From Hyphomicrobiales bacterium (GTDB taxonomy: Bacteria > Pseudomonadota > Alphaproteobacteria > Rhizobiales > Rhizobiaceae), in contig UICE01000001.1 in assembly GCA_900471815.1 (NCBI GenBank), positions 149,114-213,113 on the forward strand: a DNA stretch of 64,000 bases, written 5' to 3'. The position numbers and the translations under genes are program-made. The first letter of the stretch is position 1; each line of letters begins with the position of its first letter. This document shows positions 9,232-17,691 of the stretch, piece after piece. The notes below the pieces were generated by a model, which saw only the letters and a list, made by a program, of their open reading frames with translations, was not told the origin of the DNA and did no database searches.

Positions 9232-10791
9232 TCATTTGTAGATATATCCGACATTGCCCTCGTAACGGGCATCAGGCAGTTTTGCCTCTCTGGACCCGTA
9301 GACGCGGTTAACCTGGCCGAGGAATATCCCGGCCGCATCGCTGGCCAGATTAAGATTGTCATCCGGTCTCGCCAGCGCAGTACGCGCCACCGGGCGAACC
9401 AGATAAGGCGTGATGATGACGACCAGTTCGGTTTCGTTTCTTACAAAATCACGGCTGCGAAAAAGAGTTCCGAGGATCGGAACCTTTGCCAATCCGGGAA
9501 AGCCGGAGATTGCCTGTCGTGACTCATCCCGCATCAATCCGGCGATCATCATGGAACCGCCAGAGGGAAGTTCAACAGCCGTATCGGCAAGCCGCTTGCG
9601 GATTGAGATAAGGTTGGCGTTAGGCTCCCGGACAGAAGTTCCAACGGTGAGCGATCCTTCAACCGTAGGTTCTGAAACGGATGTCCGCACTCTCAGACTG
9701 ATACGCCCAGGTGAAAGCACGACGGGCAAAAACTCGAGAGCAATGCCATATTCAATTTTTTCATGCTCGCGGGTGATCTGTCCCTTATCGTCGACTTCCT
9801 GCCCCGACAGAACATTGTACTCGCCGCCCACTTTGAACGTGGCCTTCTCTCCGGAGATGGCGGTCAAGGTAGGCTCGGCCAGCGTCTTCATGACGCCTGC
9901 CAGTTCCATGGCATTCATGTAGGCACCGATGGACGTGTTCCCGATGGAGCCGGATAGACCCAGACCTGAGCCGCTCAAGGTCTGCCCCAGTCCCGTGGCG
10001 TTTTGCGATATGGCGCCATACTCGATGCCGTTGCTTGAGCCCGAGGCAACCAGATTGACACCAAGCTGTTTCATGACGGTGCGACTGACTTCAGCCACGG
10101 TAACTTTAAGCGTCACCTGATCTTCACCGGCAATTTGAATGAGATTGACGATCTTGCTCGTCCGGCGCTCTTCGTCCTGGTCACCGACAACGACGCTCGT
10201 ACCGCCATTGCCCGCACTAACCGAGGTTTGGGCATATTGGCCCGTCGTGGCTTCACCACCTGAAACCAAAAGATTGGCAAGTTCTGAAGCGCGTTTGGCA
10301 TCCAGCGGGGTCTGCACCGTTCCCGTAAGAATGACATTGTCATTCATCAACTCGACCTTGATATCGGAATCCGGAATGTACTTTTTCAGACTACCTTCCA
10401 AACCGGCCACGTCGCGTTCAATCACCAGATCGAAGCTGGCGAGCTGCTCGCCATTGGGGCCGAAAACGAAAACATTCGTTTGACCGACCTGTTTGCCAAA
10501 CAGATAGATCCGCCTTGCTGTGCGGGTAACCGCATCCGCAACACCCGGATTGGCAACCAGAATGTCATAGGCATCGGCTGGAAGATCGACAACCAGCGAC
10601 TTGTTGAGGCCAAGATTGATGCGTTTGGCCTCGCCATGCCCCTGATTGAGTCGAACGACATTACTCTGTGCTGTTGCTGGGCTATGCACAGCTATTGACG
10701 CGAGCAAACAGCCCATGGCCGCTGCTGCAAATTTTGCTGCTATCGAATTCGTATACTCGCGTGAGAAAACCTTGCCTGGCTTGTTTGCCAT
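9232..10791 (-). CDS. cpaC: Outer-membrane secretin CpaC (RcpA)
   Basis: A 519-residue secretin forming the outer-membrane pore for the Flp pilus. A signal peptide ends near ATAQS. It is followed by a pilus N-domain (VVDLPADAYDILVANPGVADAV), a BON-like segment (VELMNDNVILTGTV), and the secretin domain from about residue 270 to 460, with GGSMMIAGLMRD and VPILGTLFRSRDF near its end. I start at 10791, directly after the cpaB stop; the longer frame to 10908 lies inside cpaB. A stand-alone paralogue of its N-domain is encoded at 12745. Confidence 0.93.
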   Translation of the reverse strand: MANKPGKVFSREYTNSIAAKFAAAAMGCLLASIAVHSPATAQSNVVRLNQGHGEAKRINLGLNKSLVVDLPADAYDILVANPGVADAVTRTARRIYLFGKQVGQTNVFVFGPNGEQLASFDLVIERDVAGLEGSLKKYIPDSDIKVELMNDNVILTGTVQTPLDAKRASELANLLVSGGEATTGQYAQTSVSAGNGGTSVVVGDQDEERRTSKIVNLIQIAGEDQVTLKVTVAEVSRTVMKQLGVNLVASGSSNGIEYGAISQNATGLGQTLSGSGLGLSGSIGNTSIGAYMNAMELAGVMKTLAEPTLTAISGEKATFKVGGEYNVLSGQEVDDKGQITREHEKIEYGIALEFLPVVLSPGRISLRVRTSVSEPTVEGSLTVGTSVREPNANLISIRKRLADTAVELPSGGSMMIAGLMRDESRQAISGFPGLAKVPILGTLFRSRDFVRNETELVVIITPYLVRPVARTALARPDDNLNLASDAAGIFLGQVNRVYGSREAKLPDARYEGNVGYIYK

Positions 10792-10792
10792 G

Positions 10793-11590
10793 TTATTTGC
10801 GCCCCAGAATTTCGGTGACTGTACCGGACTTGATGAGTTTGACATTGCCGGCACGACCGGGAGAATTGACAAGATATCCAGCTCCAGGACCGGTTGCTTC
10901 CTGCGCATCCTGAATAGAACGCAGCACCAGCGCGAGGCGCGTTGCCATCTGTTGCGAGACAGTCAGGATTTCCGCCTGCTCCGGCGTCAATTCAAGCGTC
11001 GCCGTTGAGCCGACTTTTGTTTTTTCACCCGATTCATCTTCCTGAATGGTCTGGTCGATCGCCAGCACGCGGATGTTGCTTAGAATTGTTTCCGTAACAT
11101 ATTGCTTCTGCTCGCCTTCCATCTGGCGGATCATGATGACATCGACATAATCATTGGGGAGAATGAACCCGCCTGCCGAAGTATCTGCCGCAATTTGCGT
11201 CGCTACTGCGCGCATGCCAGCTGGAAGCTGGGCTGACATGAAGCTTTGACCTTTGCCGATCAGTTTGGCTTCGCGAATTGGTTCTCCTGGAAATATCTGA
11301 AGACGAACGGTGGAACCTTTCAGCTCCTCTTCGGCGCTAGGGCGTTCCGAGCGGGTGATGTACCCTTCCGCAAGAGCTGAAACAGGCCAGGCCTGCCACC
11401 GCATCTGGTCCTGCATTTCAGCTCCGACACCGAGACTTTCCGTGGCGACCAAGATATCCTGAAGTTCCAGCTGTGGCTTCTCTGCGGGCTGAACGACGGT
11501 CGCTTGCGGCTTCATGTTCATGGCCAGATATCCGGCCGCACCCGCAGCAGCCACTGCCACGATCAGGATGACCAGTCGTGCTTTTTGCAT
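10793..11590 (-). CDS. cpaB: Pilus assembly protein CpaB (RcpC)
   Basis: A 265-residue periplasmic protein anchored by one N-terminal helix (residues about 5-24). An SAF domain follows (EDILVATESLGVGAEM-like region, residues about 45-110), then the RcpC/CpaB domain with TSAGGFILPNDYVDVIMIR. CpaB acts with the CpaC secretin, and SAF domains are thought to bind glycans. It is the first gene of the cpaB-tadC run; 202 bases separate it from cpaA. The cpaC start follows its stop after one base, so translation is probably coupled. Confidence 0.9.
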   Translation of the reverse strand: MQKARLVILIVAVAAAGAAGYLAMNMKPQATVVQPAEKPQLELQDILVATESLGVGAEMQDQMRWQAWPVSALAEGYITRSERPSAEEELKGSTVRLQIFPGEPIREAKLIGKGQSFMSAQLPAGMRAVATQIAADTSAGGFILPNDYVDVIMIRQMEGEQKQYVTETILSNIRVLAIDQTIQEDESGEKTKVGSTATLELTPEQAEILTVSQQMATRLALVLRSIQDAQEATGPGAGYLVNSPGRAGNVKLIKSGTVTEILGRK

Positions 11591-11792
11591 TTATGCGCCC
11601 CGTTAGACTTTTGTCTTGATACTAAGGTCGCAGAATGCCTGTCATTCGTGTATTTATGGTTAATAAAACGCTTATAAGTATGATTAATGTCGCTTAACGT
11701 CTTAATTTTTCGCGCGATTATGCGGGTATTACTTTTACGCCAAGAAGATCAAAGCATAAGTCTTGAAGGCCGATAGAGGAAACTGCTCTAGG
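11591..11792 (-). promoter_or_regulatory. AT-rich gap, likely leader/promoter of cpaB-tadC
   Basis: A 202-base AT-rich stretch separates cpaA from cpaB, both on minus. Most other joins in the operon are under 30 bases, so a separate promoter for cpaB-tadC is likely here. I could not assign -35/-10 boxes or a terminator with confidence. Confidence 0.3.
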
Positions 11793-12317
11793 TCAGGAGT
11801 GCGCTAGTTGCTGCACGACCCAGGAGCCAAGCGGCGATGCGGGAAAACTCAGCAGTCCAGCGAGACCCAATGCAACACCGTATGGAACGCCTTCTTCTTT
11901 CTGGGCAAGGCGTCGCATAAAAGCAAAGCGTGCGGCGAATACAATAATGGTCTGTGAGTTGCGATAGCTCAGGATTGCGAGTGTAAGAACCCCGCCCAAT
12001 AGCGAGAGCGTCAGCAGATAGCTGACGAGTTCAAGATTCCATCCGAGCCATATCGCAGTTGCGGACATGAGCTTTGCGTCACCACCGCCCATGGTGCCGG
12101 TCGCGAAGAGCCCGAAGGTTGCCGCCAGCACCGCGGCTCCGGCAACGAAATGCATGGCATAGGCATCCCAATCCATGCCCGTTAAAGGCGCAAGGATAAC
12201 GAACGATACAAGCAGTATAATTGACACGCGATTCTGAATTGTCATGGAGAGCAGGTCGGATATGGCAGCAAAAACCATGGCAAAGGGGAAAATGATAAGG
12301 ATTGCAGCTTCAATCAT
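11793..12317 (-). CDS. cpaA: Prepilin peptidase CpaA/TadV
   Basis: A 174-residue integral membrane aspartic peptidase that cuts and matures Flp prepilin and the TadE/TadF pseudopilins. The two catalytic aspartates of family A24 are visible: Asp21 in AAISDLLSM and Asp80 in GGGDAKLM. About five to six hydrophobic helices are spread through the protein. It lacks the N-methylating domain of long type IV peptidases, as usual for the Tad branch. It starts 3 bases after the flp pilin stop codon, so the two genes are almost certainly one transcript. Confidence 0.92.
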   Translation of the reverse strand: MIEAAILIIFPFAMVFAAISDLLSMTIQNRVSIILLVSFVILAPLTGMDWDAYAMHFVAGAAVLAATFGLFATGTMGGGDAKLMSATAIWLGWNLELVSYLLTLSLLGGVLTLAILSYRNSQTIIVFAARFAFMRRLAQKEEGVPYGVALGLAGLLSFPASPLGSWVVQQLAHS

Positions 12318-12320
12318 CTT

Positions 12321-12521
12321 TCATTTCCCCGTAGAGGCGGTGACTTCCGTCGCAACATCGGTGAAAAGCGTGTTTACGGCCCTGCCCATGGAATTCGCAC
12401 CAGCTAGAATACCTATGCTGACGATGGAGGCGATGAGCGTATACTCAATGACCGTTGTGCCTGAATCTTCCTTGAAAAGCTTGGCCAGTATGGCAGGAAA
12501 GCGATTAACGCCGCGCTTCAT
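12321..12521 (-). CDS. Flp/Fap major pilin subunit
   Basis: A 66-residue Flp pilin. The prepilin site is Gly21, followed by TTVIEYTLIASIVSIG, with Glu at +5 and Tyr at +6, the mark of the Flp family. The hydrophobic polymerisation helix runs from there to about residue 45. I chose the start at 12521 because GAGG lies 6 bases upstream; the longer frame to 12581 has no such site. It is the first gene of the minus-strand pilus genes, followed directly by its processing enzyme cpaA. The mature pilin would be about 45 residues. Confidence 0.93.
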   Translation of the reverse strand: MKRGVNRFPAILAKLFKEDSGTTVIEYTLIASIVSIGILAGANSMGRAVNTLFTDVATEVTASTGK

Positions 12522-12744
12522 CTTCAGCCTCACACCTTCTTGGATATTGTCTGGTCCAAAAATATCGTTTCGGCATTGCAATCAGTTTAAGAAACAGACT
12601 TAGGAAATAGTAAATTCTGCTCAACAACGTTTATTGCTGCGCTGATACCCGCGATATTATGCTTAATATTTCATTGCAGATTTAAATCTTCCTTCATGAA
12701 TACTGTCCATTCTATAACCGACAATTTCGGGTGAAGGGCTTCCC
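12522..12744. promoter_or_regulatory. Divergent promoter region between flp and pilus N-domain gene
   Basis: A 223-base AT-rich gap lies between the minus-strand flp-cpaA genes and the plus-strand pilus genes. It must hold promoters for both directions and any operator for pilus control. No clear palindrome stood out. Confidence 0.4.
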
Positions 12745-13179
12745 ATGTTTTATACTAAATTCCAGCCAATACAAATATATGGAATGGCATTGCTCGCAGC
12801 CTTGCTCGGTCCACTGCCTGTCGCACAGGCCGATACCGGTATTCACGTCGTTATGAATCAAGCGCGTATCCTCAAGCTTGCTCGCCCAGCTGACACGGTT
12901 GTGGTCGGCGACCCCGCGATTGCAGATGCTGTTGTGAAGGATGCCCGCACTGTCGTCCTTACGGGCAAAGGCTTCGGAATCACCAATATTGTTATTCTTG
13001 ACGCCGAGGGCGGGGCCATCGTCGACGACGAGATCATGGTCAGCCGTAGCGTCGTCAATACGACGCGCGTATATCGCCGCGCCAATGTACAAACTCTTTC
13101 CTGCACCCCCTATTGCGAAACAGCGCAAAAGACCGACGCTGAAAAAGAGTCTGACCGCACAATCGGCACGAGCGAGTAA
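12745..13179 (+). CDS. Stand-alone pilus N-domain protein (CpaC N-terminal paralogue)
   Basis: A 144-residue exported protein. The signal peptide ends near VAQAD. The rest is a single T2SS/T3SS pilus N-domain: ADTVVVGDPAIADAVVKDA and GFGITNIVILDAEG mirror the N-domain of the CpaC secretin encoded at 9232. There is no secretin domain. Two cysteines (CTPYC) near the C-terminus could form a disulfide. The start has GAAGGG about 6 bases upstream. Such single-domain proteins occur in rhizobial tad loci; a periplasmic partner or cap of the secretin is my inference. Confidence 0.82.
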   Translation: MFYTKFQPIQIYGMALLAALLGPLPVAQADTGIHVVMNQARILKLARPADTVVVGDPAIADAVVKDARTVVLTGKGFGITNIVILDAEGGAIVDDEIMVSRSVVNTTRVYRRANVQTLSCTPYCETAQKTDAEKESDRTIGTSE

Positions 13180-13339
13180 AGCATTCGCGAGACCTGGTTT
13201 AATCGGAAACACCCTCAACCCTCCACACTTCAAGGTTGAGAAATAGTGAATCCTCCGCTCGCAATTTACGGGGTTCCCGGAACCGGTTTCTAACGATTGG
13301 CATGTTAATTCTCCCCCGAAATAAAGTGCGGGGAAATGC

Positions 13340-13885
13340 ATGTCGCCCATAAAAAGAAAAACACCCCATAGGCAGGGTTTACTGACGCGGTTTTGGGGCA
13401 ACCGGCGCGGCACCGTTGCAATTGAATTTGGAATGATCGCGTTGCCGTTCTTCTTCATGATCTTTTCGATTATGGAAGTGGGCGTCGGCTTTACCGCGCA
13501 ACAGGCCATGGCCAATTCTACCGATATTGTGGTTCGCCAAGTTCTCACCGGGCAATTGCGTCCTGCCGACCTGACGATGACTTCCCTCAAGGCGAAGATT
13601 TGCGCTGGATTGCTCATACCCGAAAAAGATTGCCCAAATCTGGTGGTTGATCTTCGGTCCTATGCAAACTTTGCAGCCATACCCAAAACCTTGCCCATAA
13701 CATCAACTGGTGACGTGAACAGTACGGGGTTTGTCAGCACGCCGGGCGGGGCCGGTACGATCAATCATTTGCGGGTGTTTTACCGTTATCCCGTCGTGAC
13801 GGATTTCCTGACACGGCGGATCACTGGAACAACACGTATTCTCCTTTTCTCAAGTGCGACGTGGCGAAATGAATCCTATTTATAA
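13340..13885 (+). CDS. tadE: TadE-family pseudopilin
   Basis: A 181-residue TadE-like protein. A basic N-terminus leads to a prepilin-type site at Gly24, followed by TVAIEFGMIALPFFFMI, with Glu at +5. One transmembrane helix follows and then a periplasmic part with two cysteines (KICAGLLIPEKDC). TadE-like pseudopilins are processed by the CpaA peptidase and are needed for Flp pilus assembly. The start has GGGGAA before it. The downstream pseudopilin starts inside its 3' end, so translation is probably coupled. Confidence 0.88.
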   Translation: MSPIKRKTPHRQGLLTRFWGNRRGTVAIEFGMIALPFFFMIFSIMEVGVGFTAQQAMANSTDIVVRQVLTGQLRPADLTMTSLKAKICAGLLIPEKDCPNLVVDLRSYANFAAIPKTLPITSTGDVNSTGFVSTPGGAGTINHLRVFYRYPVVTDFLTRRITGTTRILLFSSATWRNESYL

Positions 13886-14492
13886 AATGAGTTCGGCCAT
13901 GGGACGCCTCTTTCGCTCCGGCAAGCGGTTTTGTATTGACCAGCGCGGTGTTGCGGCGATGGAATTTGCGCTCATCGCCCCCGTACTAATCCTGATGTAC
14001 ATGGGCAGCGTGGAGACAATCACAGGCGTGGATGTCGACCGCAAATTAAATCGTGCAGCAACGATGATGTCTGCTTTACTTACTCAGGAAAAAGGCACGA
14101 TCACCAAGGCGAAAATTAGCGATATCATGAATATCGGGACAGCCACGCTGCTACCCTATACACGCGATACGCCAAAGATAACCGTTACCTCCATCAATGT
14201 TTCTGACGCAGGTGTAGCCACCGTCGAGTGGTCGCGTCGAAAAGTAAACGGAATTGAGACGCGGCCCTTTACCAAGGGAACAGTGGTTACGCTCGATTCC
14301 AATCTGCTTATCAAGAAAACATCCGTGATACGGGTGGATATGAGCATCGCCTATGTCCCCATGATCGCATGGACCATAACTGGTGCGGTCGAAAAAGCAG
14401 ATGGCAGTGCCGCTGTCGGTATTGGGCTTTCCGATCAATCGTTCGGACGCGTCAGAATCGGTCAATCGTCAACCACGTGCTCGGATTGCTGA
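13869..14492 (+). CDS. tadF: TadF/TadE-family pseudopilin
   Basis: A 207-residue second pseudopilin. The prepilin-type site is Gly27 followed by VAAMEFALIAPVLIL with Glu at +5. A periplasmic domain follows, ending in a CSDC motif. The ATG at 13869 overlaps the end of tadE by 17 bases; a GTG at 13854 would add five residues. TadE and TadF are paired minor pilins in tad systems. I call this one TadF from its position behind TadE; the two are hard to tell apart by sequence alone. Confidence 0.83.
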   Translation: MNPIYKMSSAMGRLFRSGKRFCIDQRGVAAMEFALIAPVLILMYMGSVETITGVDVDRKLNRAATMMSALLTQEKGTITKAKISDIMNIGTATLLPYTRDTPKITVTSINVSDAGVATVEWSRRKVNGIETRPFTKGTVVTLDSNLLIKKTSVIRVDMSIAYVPMIAWTITGAVEKADGSAAVGIGLSDQSFGRVRIGQSSTTCSDC

Positions 14493-14657
14493 TCTTATCC
14501 AGCTTGCGGGAAACCCTCATTTTATTCGCGATCGCCTGAAACTCAGAAATTCAGCGGTGCGGCACCAGCATTTCAACCGCTCGGCGCTGTTATCTGGCGC
14601 GAGACTTGTTATTGTAGATTTTTTTAATGACGTTTTGATTTTGCTTTATGAGATTTC

Positions 14658-16265
14658 ATGAACCCCAGACGTTTTCTAATTCTTGTATTAACAGTGTGGA
14701 TTGCTGCTCAAATCGGCAACATTCTTATATCGGGATTTATTGCCTGGAGCTCCATATCGGACGAGTTCCTTGAGCAAAACCAAAAGATCGCGGAATTGGT
14801 TTCCAATCGATTAGCCCATCATGAAGCGATCATGGGATCGCTCAAAGCTTTGACGAGAGGCACGTCCGACAAGATTTTCCAACGGCTCACGTCAAACGTC
14901 TTCAAAAATTACCCAAGAATTCAAAGCGTCAAAATCTACCGGTTCGATTCCCGTTCCTATAGTGCAAAGCCTGAATTGCTCTATGAGGCTCCCAGCAAAA
15001 GCCCGGCATTTCCGATGTCGGTTTTGAATGCCTTGCCCAGACAAGAGACAAACGAAGTGCGCGTCTATGATACGCCGGCAATCCCCAATCATTATCTTTC
15101 GACGATGGTTTCGAATAACCGGCAAGGTCTCATCGCAGTGGTTTTGCTAATCGACTCAACAAAACTTTTCGATTTGCCCCCGGCATCATATCCTCCGGAA
15201 ATTAATCTCACCCTGAATGACGTGCTTGTTTTTGGCAGTACAGACCATGACAATGGACGCCACGATCATGAGAGGGATATTTTATCCATTCTCAAGAATG
15301 CTCTATATGCGGATCTTGATTGGGATCGGTCCGGCTATCGTTTCAAGATCCATGTACATCGCCCCATTGAGTTTGGTGAATTGGTCACTTTGCCCGAAGT
15401 GATCCGCTTCGCCTTATTGTCGCTGGCCGCCATTTTAGGCGTCTCTTATGGGCGGTATCAGACCTTGGTTTCCCGGCAATCAAAACAAGCTGAGGAAAAA
15501 GCAATCAAACGCTCGGCAATGCTCGAACACGAAAATCTTCTCAGTCACGCCGCACGAGTCAATCAGGTGGGCGAATTGGCGTCCGGCATAATCCATGAGC
15601 TGACACAACCACTTTCGGCGCTCCTAAGCCAAAGCCAGGCCGGCATCATGATTATGGAAAAGCTTCAGATCACCGATGATTTATTAAATCGGGCTTTGAG
15701 CGCCAATATTATTGAAGCCAAGCGAGCCGGTGAGATCATGGATCGCATCAGAGATTACATTGTAAAAAAGCCCGTTATTTATGAAGAGCTAGACCTCAAT
15801 ATTGTCGTCAGCAACACCGTCAACCTCTTGCAGGGTGAACTGGATAAACAAAACGTGGTACTTGAATTGCAGCTGTTGCAACCGTCCCCCCGGTCGAATT
15901 TCAGTGCCATAGAGCTTGAGCAGGTGATTCATAACCTCATTCGTAACGCGACGGATGCATTGGGGACCACAACTCAGCTCGCGAAAAAAATCATAATAAA
16001 AACAGACATGGTGGGTCCGATGAATATCATCCGTATCTCTGACAATGGACCCGGAATAAAGGAGCATGTCCTTTCAACAATCTTCGAGCCTTTCTTCACC
16101 ACGAAAACAAATGGCATGGGCCTTGGTTTGTCCCTTTGTTCGAAATTGCTCGAGCGGGTGGGAGGCACCCTTCACGCAGCAAGTGCAGATGGCGCGGTTT
16201 TTACAATAGCTCTGCCGAAGCTGGTCGGCTTGACCGATGCTGGTGCTGATCCGGCTGCCGCATGA
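14658..16265 (+). CDS. Membrane sensor histidine kinase
   Basis: A 535-residue two-component kinase. There is a membrane helix at about 7-30, a periplasmic sensor region of roughly 215 residues without a fold I recognise, a second helix at about 249-266, a coiled-coil-like linker, then the phospho-acceptor His313 in GIIHELTQPLS. The ATPase domain shows the N box HNLIRNATDAL (425-435), DNGPGI (462-467) and GMGLGLS (486-492). The H-box type with HELTQPLS is that of FixL/DctB-like kinases paired with FixJ-type regulators, and the next gene overlaps it by 4 bases and is such a regulator. It follows the tad pseudopilin genes after 165 bases; the signal is unknown. Confidence 0.92.
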   Translation: MNPRRFLILVLTVWIAAQIGNILISGFIAWSSISDEFLEQNQKIAELVSNRLAHHEAIMGSLKALTRGTSDKIFQRLTSNVFKNYPRIQSVKIYRFDSRSYSAKPELLYEAPSKSPAFPMSVLNALPRQETNEVRVYDTPAIPNHYLSTMVSNNRQGLIAVVLLIDSTKLFDLPPASYPPEINLTLNDVLVFGSTDHDNGRHDHERDILSILKNALYADLDWDRSGYRFKIHVHRPIEFGELVTLPEVIRFALLSLAAILGVSYGRYQTLVSRQSKQAEEKAIKRSAMLEHENLLSHAARVNQVGELASGIIHELTQPLSALLSQSQAGIMIMEKLQITDDLLNRALSANIIEAKRAGEIMDRIRDYIVKKPVIYEELDLNIVVSNTVNLLQGELDKQNVVLELQLLQPSPRSNFSAIELEQVIHNLIRNATDALGTTTQLAKKIIIKTDMVGPMNIIRISDNGPGIKEHVLSTIFEPFFTTKTNGMGLGLSLCSKLLERVGGTLHAASADGAVFTIALPKLVGLTDAGADPAAA

Positions 16266-16864
16266 CGAAGCATTATCCTATTTATTTGGTCGATGATGAT
16301 GCAGCCGTTCGCAATGGGCTGTGCATTCTCTTTGAGGCCCATGACAGAAAAGCCCTTGCATATGAAGACCCTATTGGTTTTCTTCGCTCTATTCCCAGTG
16401 CAAAACCCGGCTGTTTAATTCTTGATTTGCAGATGCCTCATCTGACCGGATTGGAGCTGCAAGCCGAACTCCTGCAGCGTGGATTTCGATGGCCCATTAT
16501 CATGATTACCGGGCACGGAGATGTGCATCATTGTCGGGTTGCGTTTAAATCCGGCGTGATTGACTTTCTCTCGAAACCCATCGATTCTGGCCTGCTTTTT
16601 GAAGCGCTCAAAAAAGCCGATCAAGTGCTTGAAGCGCTGGTTGAGGTGGAAAAAGCACGCGCAATTCTTGCAACATTGACACCGCGCGAAGATGAGATTG
16701 TCAGGCTCATTTGCCGTGGGTGGGGATCGCGGGAAATCTCCGTAGCACTGGACATTGCCCTGCGAACTGTGGATGCGCATCGCGTCCATATTTGTGAGAA
16801 ACTGGGGACCAGATCTCCCGCCGAATTTGCTCAAATCATCATGACAGCCGATAGGCAGTCCTAG
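16262..16864 (+). CDS. FixJ/LuxR-family response regulator
   Basis: A 200-residue regulator with a receiver domain (residues 5-120) and a LuxR-type DNA-binding domain (about 138-195). Phospho-acceptor Asp55 (LILDLQMP), the acidic pair at 11-13, Thr83 and Lys105 are all present. The output domain has LTPREDEIVRLICRG and the recognition part SREISVALDIALRTVDAHR. It overlaps the upstream kinase gene by ATGA, so the two are a cognate pair. Because the pair lies between the tad pilus genes and an autotransporter, control of surface structures is plausible (PprAB of Pseudomonas controls Flp pili), but this is inference. Confidence 0.93.
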   Translation: MTKHYPIYLVDDDAAVRNGLCILFEAHDRKALAYEDPIGFLRSIPSAKPGCLILDLQMPHLTGLELQAELLQRGFRWPIIMITGHGDVHHCRVAFKSGVIDFLSKPIDSGLLFEALKKADQVLEALVEVEKARAILATLTPREDEIVRLICRGWGSREISVALDIALRTVDAHRVHICEKLGTRSPAEFAQIIMTADRQS

Positions 16865-16875
16865 CGCAAGTTTTG

Positions 16876-16949
16876 CCGATCACCCGGCTGGCGGCCGGGA
16901 TGCGAAGTGCAGTCCAAACTCACCACCTGGCGGGTTCGGACTGTATAGA
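16876..16949 (+). terminator. Hairpins downstream of the response regulator
   Basis: Two GC-rich inverted repeats lie in the 89-base gap after the regulator: CCCGGC/GCCGGG near 16882-16898, and GTCCAAAC paired imperfectly with GGTTCGGAC near 16912-16940. They lie between convergent genes. Neither is followed by a long T run, so they may act as weak or bidirectional terminators. Confidence 0.35.
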
Positions 16950-16953
16950 CTAC

Positions 16954-17691
16954 TCAAAACCTGAGCGACAAATTTGCCTTGACCGCATTATCGCGGCTTT
17001 GTTGTGAAAATTGCCCGGTATATTTGATGCCAAGACGGGTATTTTTACCAATGTCGATATCAATTCCAGCTTCAACATTGAGCGCGTCCTTTGCAATCGG
17101 CAAGCCCTGGATGGCGAAATTTCCGCCGCCTGCAAAGGCATGCTGCCACGTCACTGTCACGTCTCCCATTGCATGATTCCATCCGACCATGCCGTGAGCG
17201 GTCAGCGTGGTCTTCTCGCTTAACTGGAAGTGATGCGAAGCTCTCAGACCCAGCGTTGTCGTTGTAACATTATAATTTCCTGACCGCCCGGATAGAGCCG
17301 TACGCCCCCCCTCTTCCCAAAAGCCGTCACTCTTCAAATACACATGGCTGATCCCTGCAAAGGGCTCAATCACCCCATAGGACGTGTTGATCGCATAGCT
17401 AATTTCACCAAAGCCTTGCACAGTTGTTGCTCCATAGGTGGCATGGTTGCCGTCCACTGTTGCAAACCATTCTGCTTGCCGATCGGTGCTGATGTCGTGA
17501 CGTCCGAGATTGACGCCAAAACGTAATCCTAGCGGATTGCCTGCAACATCCCACTGCGTGCCGCCATAGGCTCCCATGTGATAGCTGTTCACGGAGGCGA
17601 CCCCATTGCGCGTTGACAGAGAGGTCGTGCTATACCCCGCCAGAAGTCCGAAACGCCATGTGTCTGAAACTGCACCGTCAAGGCCGGTCAC
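16954..17691 (-). pseudogene. Autotransporter beta-barrel fragment, out of frame with its passenger
   Basis: This frame encodes the C-terminal outer-membrane beta-barrel of an autotransporter, ending in Phe (ANLSLRF) as barrel proteins do. The readable frame continues upstream of the GTG at 17691 to about 17775, where it reads WGQTYGSWANAAENG and then NADGYSRTVSGIVTGLDG, the usual beginning of the barrel. That start is in a different frame from the passenger fragment upstream. Without a signal peptide this piece cannot be exported alone. It and the passenger fragment are one broken gene. Confidence 0.82.

Noticed and set aside
12712-13617. 301-codon open frame on minus
   Set aside because: It is antisense to the pilus N-domain gene and the TadE start, both well supported, and has no family likeness or ribosome-binding site.
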